Origin: Dioscorea cayenensis subsp. rotundata
Lineage: Eukaryota > Streptophyta > Magnoliopsida > Dioscoreales > Dioscoreaceae
Direction: 5' to 3'
DNA length: 64,000 bases
Assembly: GCF_009730915.1 (NCBI RefSeq)
Contig: NC_052476.1
Location: 11,686,162 to 11,750,161 of the forward strand
Part shown: in pieces, positions 12,362 through 24,000 of the stretch
Position numbering within the stretch: position 1 is the first letter of the stretch
How the letters are laid out: each line of letters begins with the position of its first letter
The notes under the pieces: model-generated
What the model was told of the DNA's origin: nothing
What the model saw: the letters and a program-made list of their open reading frames with translations, nothing else
Databases searched by the model: none
Translations under genes and position numbers: made by a program

Positions 12362-12757
12362 CTAGGCAGTAGATTCCTCACAATTGAAACTGAAACTAGT
12401 ACCAAAAGGTAGGATTTTTTTTAGATCAATTGACAGAAACAATGCATCAAGGAGCTTACAAAAATCAAATAAAAAGGACTCAGAAGTAGAGATCTCACCT
12501 TCCACGCTGTTGTGGAATTCAAAGTGAACTAGATCTTGACACTGAAATGGGACTAAAAAGAGCAAAAGTGCAAAGAAGGAGAAGCATGAAAGGTGGAAGC
12601 TTGAAGAGAGACCTGATGTGGTGGAGGAGAAGGTTGTTGCCATTGGAGAGAAGAGGAAAGCTTCAGAGTTCGGGTTAGGTTTGGCTTCGACATTCATAGA
12701 GGAGGAAAGCTTGGAGAGAGATTTGAGGTAGGGTTTGGTTTTAAAAAATCCTAACAA
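12362..12757 (-). other. Unrecognised 131-codon frame near the hAT promoter end
   Basis: The frame lies between the right hAT terminus and the BED exon on the transposase strand. It is Ser/Phe-rich with a hydrophobic run (SFFALLLFLVPF) and no recognised domain. A potential donor follows HNSVEG. It could be a leader exon or untranslated leader of the transposase transcript, or chance. No homologue is recognised. Confidence 0.25.
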
Positions 12758-12961
12758 AAAAATTGAATATATATAATTGGGTATATTTGCTAATTGAATT
12801 TCTGGTCAAGTATCAGGATTCCCATACCTGCACCCGCATCCCACACCTGCTTTATATTCGTCGGGTGTTACCCGAACCCGACTAGAAACCCGGTCAAACC
12901 AGGTTTTCCCCGTCAAATTTGGGTCGGGTCGGGTCAAGTTTTGGGATTATTGCCATCCCTA

Positions 12962-13982
12962 GACGAAAACACTTTGAGAAGTTACATCTTCAAGAAATGA
13001 CTAGAGAAGGAAAAATACCGAGAGAGTTAAGAAAACTAATCAATAAGTTAAATCACAAACTAACATATTTAAAAGCAGTAAAAAGGATAGGCGATTATTA
13101 AAATGATACATATCACTATACTTTTTATAATTTCCATGGAAAAATTTCCATGGATGTTATAGAAGAATTTCTTGAAAAGACAGAAGGATTCTTAAAAAAA
13201 GCTATAGCAATATTAAAAAAAAAAAGAAATAATGTGTATAATGAACCACAAGTAGTAGGGGAGAAAATAATCATTAGACAAAATAATGTCATTATAATAA
13301 TGTTAGCATAGACAATTAAATTATTAAGAAACTATCAGAAAGATTAATTAAAAGTGATAATGATATTGAAGAACTTACTTAAAAAATTTACATATTTAAG
13401 AGTAATTAAAAAAAATCAAAATCTCCTTTTTGTAACATGGTATGAAGAAGAATTAAGGAAAAAAAAATCTAAAAATGCAAGTAGGATTTTCAAATATAAC
13501 CATATATAAAAACTAAAATGGAAAATTTAACAAAAGGAGTAATTTATTCTAAAACTTTAGAAGAAGCCTCCTAATTGGTAATAAACACTAAATTAATAAG
13601 AATAGACTTTAAAGATTTAAGTGTGAAACAATAAATAAAATAATATCATATTAGCTTATTGAATAGAATGATAAATGGGTATGGATTTGAAATTAGAGAG
13701 AAATATTTAGAAGAATTAAAAAGCACAAAAACATTTTAAGTATAGAAAATGACTTTGAAAGTTGTTAAATCTATAGATAATAATAGGAGATCTAACTCAT
13801 TTAGTTAAACATGTTAGAACATTATTGCTACACTTGATAAACAGGTTAAGAGAATCAAAGATAAATTTAGTCAAAGCTATATAACTTTAGCTGCGAATGC
13901 AAGAAAAGTATTTTCAGAACTAGAATGAACCAAAAAATTATTTAGTAAATTAATAAAACCATTAGGTGATTTGATATATAAG
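12962..13982 (+). other. AT-rich relic, middle part of possible endogenous pararetrovirus
   Basis: Continuation of the 6601-7275 sequence after the hAT insertion. Lys/Glu/Ile-rich frames are broken by many stops. No domain is recognised. It runs up to the solo LTR at 13983. Confidence 0.25.
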
Positions 13983-15373
13983 TGATGAGTGCATTTCATA
14001 TAGTTATTTATTTACCTCCGAGTTATATTTTACTTGTCTTTTAGCATTTTTTTGTATATATTTCATGTTATTCTGGGTATGTTGTGTTTATTATGCAGAA
14101 TTTAGGGTCCAAAGCAAATAGTATTGAAATCGGAAGAAAAATTGGTGAAAGAACATTATTTTTTAAGTGTTCAGGTCAAGAACAGCCTAAGCATGGGAAT
14201 GTTTCTTTGCCTTGCTTATTGCTGATTTCAGGAGAGTTGAGCAACAATGCAAGCACTGGTGTGCTCCAGGACAAGCACGGGGCAAAGCACGAGCATGCTT
14301 TCTCCCTATGCATTTCTCCGGACTTCAGAAGTTCTCTCCATTCAACTGAAGCACACTTTCTCTGCTCTTTTCACTGTCGTGCTTCTGTTGAGCACAAGCA
14401 GAGCATGACTGTGTTTTTCTCGTGCATTCCTCTACCTGGACACTTAGCCAATTCTCTCCATAGTCCCAAAATATCATGGCTTAAGCACGCACATGCTTAC
14501 ACTGCGTCGAGCTTGAAAAGTTCCTTTAATTGCCCAGATCTAGGTTTTTGAGGGGAGAGCTTGGCTAGGGTTTTCATCTCCATCTTTGGACAATAGTTGG
14601 AGGTCTAAACCAGACTTCACCATACCTTCTAAGGAGACCAAGATAGAGTTGTAGGCACATTTGAGGAATGAAGTTAGCCAACCCAAGGAGTTCCTTAAGC
14701 ATAATTGAGAGGAGGGAGTCATGATTTCTCATTATTTTGTATCTCTTTCTCTTTCTCATTTATATGAACTCATTAGGGGCTAACTGTTCCACTGTGCCTC
14801 AGCCTATGAACCCTGTTTCTTAGTGTGCTTTGATTTACTTGATTTTTAATTATTATGGAGTTTTATTACGTTCTTATGTTAAATATTGTGTTGTATAACT
14901 TGATGTGCTTGAATTGCGTAGTTGTAGTTATGAAACTTGAAGTGTGTTAATTGCCATAGTTGTAATTTCCTCGTGGGATTGCAAAACTTGACGTGTAAGA
15001 AACCGTAGTCACAATTGCAAAACTTGACATATTGGAAAGCCATAGATACAACATTGCTAGTGAGCACATATAAGAACCTTAAAATGTACTTGATAATCAT
15101 TTGAAGCAAGTCTGTACACTAATGTACTTGGGAATTAGTCCGGGGCATTACTTCTCATTGATTGCACACTCTATCTGTTTCCACCTATCTTTTCATCCTT
15201 CTTGATTATTTTTACTTTAGTTAATTCTCAACCAACCCATATTATTGACCGACTAGAGATTATAGGAGAAATTAGTATTGAGAGTCCTAGTCCTTGTGGT
15301 TTGATAACCCTACCCTTCGCATTGTATCACTGTATTACTTGATATGATCCGTGCACTTGCTGAGAGTATATCA
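13983..15373 (+). mobile_element. Solo LTR of the same Athila-like Gypsy family
   Basis: Starts TGATGAGTGCATTTCATATA, ends GAGTATATCA, length 1391. It shares start, end and internal segments with the LTR at 3627-5190. The 5 bp flanks ATAAG (13978-13982) and ACAAG (15374-15378) differ at one position, a convincing slightly decayed target duplication. No primer site follows, so the element has been reduced to one LTR by recombination. The 155-codon frame at 14084 and the small frames near 14540-15100 are LTR shadows. Confidence 0.85.
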
Positions 15374-15378
15374 ACAAG

Positions 15379-16655
15379 ACATGGAGAGATCAAGGTAATG
15401 AAAATGTTATAGGAATAGGACCAACTATTTTGTTTACTTTTAATTATTTATAAGTAAAATACCTAGAGAATAAAGCAAACAAACAAATTGCAAGTTATAG
15501 CTATTGTAATAAGATATATCTACCGATAGTATATAGAGAAACAAAACCTAGAAAAAAACATAAATGGATGACATATTATTAAAAAGGAAAACCCTTTAAA
15601 AAATTATGTAAAAAAGTTTAAAATTCACAAATCACATGTAAAATATAAATGTTTTATTCATTGAGAAATAAGACATTATTAAAGAAATTATATTAGAGAT
15701 AGAGTTAAAAAAGAAAGGCTAAATATGTATCAACATTTAGAATTGCCAGAAGAAGCAGATAGTAAGTGTAGTAAGTATTAACACAACAAATGATAGTGAT
15801 ATATGTAGCATATTTGGAGGAGAAGATGCTAATTTTAATGAAAAAGTCACTTTTTAGAATTCAATGAAGTTTTTGGTGACATAGAACTAGTAGATACTGG
15901 ATGGCTTACAATTTAGATAAAAATCTTAAGTTTCTTTTAGAAACCCATGTAAGCAAAAGATAGATAATACTTATATACATGAATTTATAGATCATAAAAT
16001 AAATTTTAAGCAACAATGTGACATTTGTTGTAAATTCCATATTACTAAATATAGAACAACATATAATAAATGTGAGTTATCTTTTGTGTAAACTCTGTGC
16101 AAAATAATGCTATAATCATATAATTAGCCAAATGCTTATTGAACTATTAGCAATTCAAGTACAATCAAATGGCAAAATTATAATTGATCAATTATTAAAA
16201 AGAATAAAGAAACTAGAAAGAGAAAATACAAAGTTAAAAAGAAATTCTATGAAAATAAAGAAAAAGGAGTTGTAACTACAGATGCAACTGAAGAAGAAAT
16301 AGAAAAGCTATGAAAAAAATAACATTATCCCAAAATAATTTAGAAATAATAATCTCTTAAATATAAATTGTATTTTTGAATTTAAAGATAGCTATAAAGT
16401 TAATTTAAAAGGTATTATAGACACAAGAGTAAGTAATGTTGCCTATCTCCATATTTAATTCCTTCAAAATATATAGAAATCGCTTTATACAAAATAGAAG
16501 TTAAAGATGCTCTTAGTAAAATAATAATATTAAAAAATCTAATTGATTACACAATAACATTTAACAATATCAAATACACGTTACCTTTTGTTTGGGTAAA
16601 ACAAGCATTAGGAAATAAAGTAGCAAGACTTTTAATAGTAATGAATTTCATAGCC
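15379..16655 (+). pseudogene. Caulimoviridae-like relic: zinc-finger and protease region
   Basis: Two landmarks lie in + frames. Around 16016-16115 there is a cysteine cluster with a CDIC start and further Cys pairs reached after a frame change, like the zinc-finger region upstream of the protease in plant pararetroviruses. Around 16365-16655 a stretch carries the aspartic-protease active-site context IIDTR, where the usual Asp-Thr-Gly has lost its Gly, and ends with a LLIVMNFI motif that in the family closes the protease domain. Stops and frameshifts separate the pieces, and reverse transcriptase and RNase H are missing because a LINE follows directly. A dead old integration; a decayed LTR retroelement cannot be fully excluded. 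Confidence 0.45.
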
Positions 16656-16785
16656 TGATGGAGCTCTCTATTGTTGGTAGAAAATTCACATGGACAAATA
16701 GACAAAGGGCGTCATATATGTGAGATTGGATCGCTTTCTAGTTAACCCATAATGGGTGTCCCTTCACCCTAGAGTGCACCAAAAT

Positions 16786-17112
16786 GGTATAAATATCAAA
16801 ATGGTCCTTTTATTTTTTGTTTTCCGCCTTTTAGTGCCTCTAATATAAAATCCGCTATTTTGATCTTTGTATTTGCACATTTTCGTCCTTTAGTTATAAA
16901 ATCCGCCCTTTTGGTCCTCATATTTACACATTTTCATCCTTTTTGGTCCCTCCAATTCATCAACTGTAAGGACCAAAAGGGCAGATCCGTCAGTTAGAGG
17001 GACCAAAAAGACAAATATGTGAAAATACGAGGACCAAAAAGACGGATTTTATATTAGAGGGGCTAAAACGGCGGAAAACGTAAAATAGAGGGACCATTTT
17101 GATATTTTGACC
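16786..17112. mobile_element. Mutator-type MITE, 327 bp, with 9 bp target duplication
   Basis: The ends are inverted: GGTATAAATATCAAAATGG on the left and, complemented, GGTCAAAATATCAAAATGG on the right. Pairing continues inward past 'gttttccgcc', 'ctctaatataaaatccg' and 'ttttggtcc', so nearly the whole element is a palindrome. Perfect 9 bp repeats CACCAAAAT flank it (16777-16785 and 17113-17121), as expected of a Mutator-superfamily insertion. Removing the element restores a continuous LINE reading across the site. No coding capacity. Confidence 0.9.
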
Positions 17113-19367
17113 CACCAAAATTGTCTATCTAGGCTTGGCTCTGATCATGAGTTTGTTCAATTGGAATTAGGAGGATATACTTTCAAGGCACCTTGTTTTA
17201 GATTTGAACTAGCATGGGGCTATGTAGAAGGCTTTAGTGAATTAATTAAATCTTGGTGAAACGAAGTGACACCAGTTGGATGTAGTGCCTTTGTGATTAC
17301 AAAAAGACATTCCCATCTTAAGAGTTGGCTATGCAATTGGGCAAAATATAGTTTTGGTGCTATCAAACTAAGAAAGCTAGCCCTCCTTTATGACCTGCAA
17401 ACTAGTGATATAACTAAAGAGTCTTGTATGCTCTATTTCGAGGAGATTAGCATTGAATCTTATCTTAAATTGACCTTCAACTCCTTGTTGAAACAAGAAG
17501 AACAATGTTGGAAGCAACGATCTAGAACAACTTGGCTTAATGAAGGGTGCATTTACTACTGGGTGCCATAATAGATACCGCATTCCCCGCATCAAGGATG
17601 ACAACCATACTATTGAAGATAATGAGGAGATTGGGAAGGACCTGTCTATAGTCAAGACCTCACAAATCTTCACACTAATTTTTGCAATGAATCTACAAAT
17701 TTAGAAAGGATTAATTAGGCAAGCACTTCATTAATTCTGAAGAGGGAGAACACAAAAATCCCCTTGAACTTCTGCCCATATAATCCTTATCAACTTATTC
17801 CTCAAAATCTTATCTAAGATCCTTACTTCCCAACTCAGTAATGTCCTAAACTCCCTAGTTGACATTTTGAGAAGTACCTTTATTAGGGATTGATATGTCC
17901 TGGGCAATATTGCCCCTCAGAAGAACTAATTTTTAGTTTTAAGAAGTCTAAGCTCTCGGGACATATCATTAAGGTTGACTTTGCTGAAGTATTTAACATA
18001 TTAGATTGTGACTTTGCTATCATCATACGGATTTGGACCACATTGGATTGAATGGGTCAAGTCCATTCTTATCTTATTGAAAGTAATATTCTTAGTTAGC
18101 GACGCTCAATGTGGATATGCAAGATACCTCTAGAGATTGAGATAGGGTAACCCCTTCTCCCTACGCATCTTTATCTTAGTCACTAATGTGTTGAGCCTAA
18201 TATTCAAGCATGCTTTGAACTCCGGAGTCCTATATTGGATTCTACTAGTTAAATTTTAGGAAAATGTGTCACTTACAGTATGTTGATGATCTGATCATAT
18301 TGATGGCTAGTGCCATAGAAGATCTTAGAGTCATAAAACTAATCTAGCTTCACTTTGAGGGTGTAGCAAGGATGATGATCAACTTTCAAAAAACTAAACT
18401 CTACTTGATAAATGCTGGACAACTTTTACCAATACCTAGTCTTAGACTCTCAATTACTTTATAGGTCTCCTGAACATATCATACCTAGGTGTCTCCATTT
18501 TGGGTAGACACCCTCAATGATAAGATTGGGAAACTCTGATCTCATCAATTAGGTCTAGGTTGTCTACTTAGAAGACAATATTCCTTTCCCTAGGGGGTGG
18601 ACTTGTACTAGTGAACTATTGTTGTCACCACTATTCGCATATATTGAATGGATATTTAAGCTCCCATGTTGGGTGATTGAGGCCATTAATTGTATACAGA
18701 GAGACTTTCTCTAGTCCGAAATGGACATCGACCACCCTTGGTGTAGATTAGTTAATTGGATATGACTTTTGTGAATCTCATGTCCAAGGAGATTGGGGCA
18801 TCCCTAATGAAGAGTTCAACAATGCTCTCTTCTGGAAATCGGTGGTGGAGACTTTGAATAGAATGCCCTAGTATGGTTCCAATGTGATTTAGTTTAACTA
18901 ATACCAGAATTAGCCTACTTGGAACCTTTTCTCTAAACATCCTAAGAGGAAGTCCTTCTTTTGGAATAACATTCTTAGTTGTTATCAGCTTTTAGAACTT
19001 GTTTCAGCCCTGAAGTCTGGGATGGTCTGGCTACCCTTACTTGGTTTACCACACACCCATGTTTATCTAGTCAAAACTATCAAGGATCTTGAATTGTTAT
19101 TGTAGAATTCACTAATTGTGATTGAGCTGTTAGAAACATGTGATGCTAAGTGATGGAGTTTAATAGCCAATAACTAGTTTACAGTAAAATCTTTTTATAG
19201 GTTTCTAAATGATGGGGGAACTCGCTGCCTGGTAGCTAAGTTATTTGGAAAGGAACCTACCATCGCAAAGTTAATATGTTTAATTGGCTTGCCTTATACA
19301 GTCTCATCCTTACTTTAGAAAACCTTTTTAATAGAAGATGCAATAGGTTACCGACCATTATTTTATG

Positions 19368-19590
19368 TCACCCTATCATGTGACACTCGAATCAGTAGAT
19401 CCCTTGTTTATCCATTGCCCTTTTGCAGCACATATGGGATTCCCTCCCCCCTTCCCCCCACCCCCGGCCCGTTATTTTAGGTCTCCTATCATGTGACACT
19501 CGAATTAGTAGATCCATTGTTTATCCATTGCCTTTTTGCAGCACATATGGGATTCCCTCCCTCCCCCCTCTTAGTTCCTAGGTTAAGTTA
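19368..19590 (+). repeat. Tandem duplication of about 119 bp inside the LINE
   Basis: 'cctatcatgtgacactcgaat' through 'gggattccctccc' occurs at about 19370-19450 and again at about 19488-19566. Each copy ends in a C-rich run. The zf-RVT stretch is therefore present twice. Confidence 0.85.
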
Positions 19591-20160
19591 CTGTAGGAGC
19601 TCATTGAAGGAATTATGGAGCTAATGGAGACTCAACCTCCTCTCCCTGATTAGAGTCACTTGGGACCTTCTTGCTAGGGCCCTCACATGAAACATTTGGC
19701 TAAAAAAAGAATGCATATATCTTTTCAATTACATCGCTATTATCTGTTATTGTAAAAGTTGTCATATGCTCTTCTCTTGGTCTACTGTAGTTCCCGATTT
19801 GAAAAAGACCAAATTAGAAGGTTCAACTATAACGGTTAAGTGTAGTTTGGAGTTTCTTGGAGCATAAGATTAAGGATAATTCTTAGGAGTTGACAGGCAG
19901 CAAGCCAGATCAGGAGTCGCCTGCTCCAATTAGTGCCATCTTGGACTTCCGTCCTAGAATAATTTATTATGAATTCAGTTGTTACATGTATCCATTGTGA
20001 GTTGACAAGCCTTGTTCTTTTCTTTCTCATTAGTGGTTCAAAATTTTTGATGTAAGTTGCCCACATCTAGTTGGTTGTCAATCCTTTGTTTGTAGTTCTT
20101 TATTTGTGGTTCTCTCTACTGTTGTTATTGCATTTTTTCTATTCTAATACATGTGGATTA

Positions 20161-21034
20161 TTTTTTTAAAATTATTTAAGAGAATTATATACAGGATCAA
20201 GATCAGAATTAATTAATATTTATTAAAATTAAATACTTAAAAACTTAATTCTTAATACTATATAATAAAATATTATATTAATAATTTTTAAAAAATAATT
20301 ACTCCCTCTTTCCTATTATGAGTACGTATTTTTATTACTCAATTATTTCCATGCTGTTTATTTCTCTTTTCATCAATTGAGGTTATGTATTTAGAGTAAT
20401 AATGGTGAAGAATAATAATACATTTAAATATATTGATGAGACTAAATTTAAAAATTAATTTTTAAATTAAGTACATGGATTGATAATTTGGGACATGAAA
20501 AAACCTTCCGGAGATAATTAAATTTGATAATAATTGAATGCGGTGGAATTTCTCCGAACCTACAATGACCCGCGAGATATTTTACACATCCTCCCTATCT
20601 AAATCTGAAGATGACGAAAACACCCACCACACCCGGTACGGAACATTCTCACTCCCACCTATCACTCCACTGAACTTAGAAAAGCTGTTGGTTGCCATTG
20701 CAAATTGGTGTGGTAAAACGCCGGAGAATGGCAAACCCAACGAAGCTGGACCATCATCAGCGCCGGAGAAGAAGAAGAAGAAGAAGAACGACAACAACTC
20801 ATACAACAAACGACGATCACAACAACAGCACATCTGGATCCGATCGAGACTCCATCTCGGTAAAACCAAAAGAAAAAAGTCAAGCCATTATTCCACACAA
20901 AAGCTATGATATATATATGCAAAGAAAAGTGGAACCTTTTTTTTCATTATTTTATCTTTCTAGGGTTTTGCGCTTCTGGTTTTGAACAAGTTTGACTGGT
21001 GATTTGATTGATATACAGAGTTTGGCGGGACGCG
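20161..21034 (+). promoter_or_regulatory. Upstream and leader region of the remorin gene
   Basis: AT-rich up to about 20520, then a more balanced stretch with a (GAA)n run (20766-20790) and a TATATATATG run near 20910 that could serve as a TATA box. The 123-codon frame 20538-20909 is low-complexity (Lys/Arg/Asn) and its opposite frames are equally open, so it is more likely leader or promoter sequence than a gene. A possible splice acceptor (ATATACAG, ending 21018) lies just before the chosen start, so the leader may contain an intron. Confidence 0.4.
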
Positions 21035-24000
21035 ATGCTGGGCCAGATCCCCAATCTCTCGCCTCTTTCGCTTCTCCCAGATCCTCAGGTTCGTACTGCA
21101 TTTTTGATTTTTTTTCCCTTCTGATTTCTTATTTTCATGTCCATTTCTCTCAATTATTGAGCGTTGTTTCCGAATTTTTCGTTTGGTAGACGATGGTGAA
21201 GCTCTAGACCCGAGAAATCTAAGAGGTGGTTTGTTGTTTTTTGGTTTTGGTGCTTTGGATTTTGATATCTGGCTTTTGGTTTTACCAGAGGTTTGATTTG
21301 TTGTTCCAGAAAGGAAGAGAAGGCCAGTGTCGCTTGATCTGAATCCTCACCAAGGTGCTGGTGATGTGAGTGTGCTGTCGCCGAGGTTCTTGGTTGGTGT
21401 TGCGGGAGGGATGAAGGATGTATCGGCTGCGTCGTCGAGAAGTAGATCTGGGACGTTTCCGAGTCCTGGGACGCCAAATTACAGACATGGAGGTGGGGTT
21501 GGGGTTTGCCAGAAAGGGTGGAGCTCGGAGAGAGTACCATTGCCGACGAATTCGTGTAGGAGGTATGGGGGGAGTGCTGCATTGTTGCCGTTTGGAAATG
21601 GGAGAGGTTTGCCGTCCAAGTGGGAGGATGCAGAGAAGTGGATCCTTAGCCCGGTGTCTGGAGATGGGGGATTTAGGTCATCCCTACCTCCTTCGCATCT
21701 TAGAAGGCCGAAGTCGAAGAGTGGCCCTCTTGGTGCTCCAATGGGGACTAGGTTTTCGTCTGCTGCAGCGTCTCCATTGGTTCCCTGCTTTGATAGTGGG
21801 AGGGTGAATTTTGCAGCAAGTTCGCCTTTTTTGGCTGGGGTTTTGATGCCGGATCGGGGATGTTGTGTTAATGGGAATATTGGGAGAGTAGTTGCTGGGG
21901 GTGGTGGCGGTGGAGGAGATGGTGGTGGTAGAAGATCTTATTCTGGTAATGGAGAGCCTTATATAGTTCGATCAGCAAGTGTGCATGGTTGGTCGGATAT
22001 GTTGATTGAGTCACCAGGCTCTTTGCAAAGCTCTCAAGGTAGTGAAATGGTTTTTGCTTTCTTTTATCTTTTCTTGGAATTCTTTGTTTTAGATAGAAGA
22101 TATTGTTATGTTTTTCCACATAATTGGGTTTATGATGAATGCCAGTGAGACTAACCTGTCTATTCTGCATGCATGTTCGTTTGATGCCTCTGAGTTTTGC
22201 TTAGTTTACAACAGTTGAGTTTACGTTGTTTTTTGTCAACGATGTTTTTGGTTCTGGACTTACTAGTATGACTCGCTTTTCTGCAGTTTTACCACCAAAT
22301 CTTTTTGTTAATTGCTTCCTGCATTGAACAGCAGATATAATTAACATTAGGTGTTCTTTTGAGCAGTTTGGAATCTTTGGAGAATGCAAGTGGTCGGATG
22401 TTCACATGAAATGCTTTTATGTTAGAGTCATTGTATCATTATTTGATCTTTGCCATTTTTCTTTTTTCAGTTGTTAACATGAGCGTTTCTATGGTAGACA
22501 CATTACAACATTATTTGACCTTTGCCATTTATCTTTTACTTCTAAGTATAGTTCCTCAAGCCTGAGAGTTAAGCATCTAAAGTTTTATGTTTGATACCTT
22601 ATTTTACAAAATCCTCTCTATACAAAGCTTTAAACCCATCTTTACTTTGAAAATGAATTCTCACATGCTTAAAAAATGAATACAAAACTTGTCACCACAA
22701 CACACTACATTTTTTATCTTCAATATTTCCGGTGTGTTTTGTATCTGTCTTTTATACAAACTGAAGTCCCTATTGCTTCGGCATGTGTCTGTACGAGTCC
22801 ATCCTTATAAAATTGTTAAATAAGCTGCTGCTATTAACATATGATCTTGAATCCCGCATCATGGGCTAACAACTCTGTTTTTTCAGAGATGTCATGGCAA
22901 ATAATGCCTACAAGACTTTTTCTATGGTTGAATTTAAGGATTTTTGGCAGACCATTTACAGCCTTTCCTTCATACTAAGTTACAGATCCAATGATCTTGG
23001 TTTAAGACGCTAGTGCTATGTTTGGTTGTGGGGTTAGGTTAACCCAAGATCCCTACCAAACACCTACTAACTTTTTTATAATTACAAGATTTCATTATTT
23101 AAATGTATTTAACAATTATTTTTTTTTAAATTATTAATATTAGTAAACAATGATTAATTAAAGATGTAATTTTAATCTTGAAATATTTATTTTGATTAGT
23201 ATTTTGCCAGTTTGGTCAATTCCTTATAAATCATTTTTGAATTTCCAAACCTTGGCCAGCCTCCTTGACCCCTTTAATCCACTAACCAAACAGAGTCCAA
23301 TGGTTGAGAGAAAACAGTGTTATGGGGATACTTTGAGCGTCTGTGCCCACTTTATTTTTGCTACATTAAAGTCTGATTAATCACTTGGATTAGAGCTGTT
23401 AGACTGCTTGGAGCTGGAACATTGGTGTAGGATTTTTTGATGGTAAGAACAATAAATAGCTTATAAACCTCAAATGTTGGCTCATTTCAGTGTAGTTTCC
23501 TGAGACTTTGAGTGCTGTGAAAAAAGGAAGACAATAACCTTCTGTTGACCAAGAAGTAAAAGAAAGATATTGATAGTTAGATATTTGGACGAAATATAAA
23601 TAGGACTCAGTGATGCACACTGTAGGAGAAATAATGAAGCAGTTTCTTAATTCACTTTTCTAATATTGGAAAAATAAATCTGAAATGCAATCTGTTATTT
23701 GATTAGGTGATAGATGTGCTTGATAGACAAAAACAAATGCTATACGCTTACCTAAAGTGAACAATAAAGAATTAGTCATGGCCAATATTTATAATGTCTG
23801 TTAAGGTAGTGTATAGTATACCATATACTCTCAAAATCATGATCAGAATTCTAAATTTGAATGATGCTATCTGGAAATCAAACTGCCGAGTCTTGAATAA
23901 GTCTGGATAAATAACCCAGTGCTTGCTTTTATCATTTTGAGTTTGTTTAGCTACTCGGCATTTAGCTTTACAGTAAGATTATTCTTCAATTGTTGTCTGG

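Larger units (their letters stand above)
7276..12961 (-). mobile_element. Ac-like hAT transposon, about 5.7 kb
   Basis: The element is bounded by inverted TAGGGATGGCAAC (7276) and TTGCCATCCCTA (ending 12961), a terminal repeat of the Ac/Tam3 type. Both subterminal regions are GC-rich for about 150 bases with repeated 'acccgaaccc' and 'gggtcgggtc' phrases, typical of hAT transposase-binding regions. It contains a minus-strand transposase relic (8815-10842). The 8 bp flanks GAGTGAAC (left) and GACGAAAA (right) agree at only four positions, so the target duplication is decayed or the ends are slightly off. It lies inside the AT-rich relic described before and after it. Confidence 0.8.
16656..20160 (+). 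pseudogene. L1-type LINE (endonuclease to zf-RVT), decayed
   Basis: Reading order on the + strand: the C-terminal endonuclease pattern VGRKFTWTNRQRASY (about 16672-16720), a linker with EEQCWKQRSRTTWL (about 17495-17540), reverse transcriptase pieces DFAEVFNILD (about 17978), an 'NPFSPYASLSLVTN' equivalent (about 18148-18190), the LQYVDDLII active-site motif (about 18271-18300), and the zf-RVT-like ESVDPLFIHCPFAAHMG stretch (about 19390-19440). The Y-V-D-D motif is near canonical. Stops and frame changes are frequent. The N-terminal ORF1 and early endonuclease are missing. The 3' end is placed before the AT-rich DNA at about 20160; no clear poly-A tail was found. A MITE interrupts it at 16786-17112. 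Confidence 0.8.

Noticed and set aside
20538..20909. 123-codon frame upstream of the remorin gene
   Set aside because: Low-complexity Lys/Arg/Asn composition driven by a GAA run, three overlapping frames open on both strands, no recognised domain.
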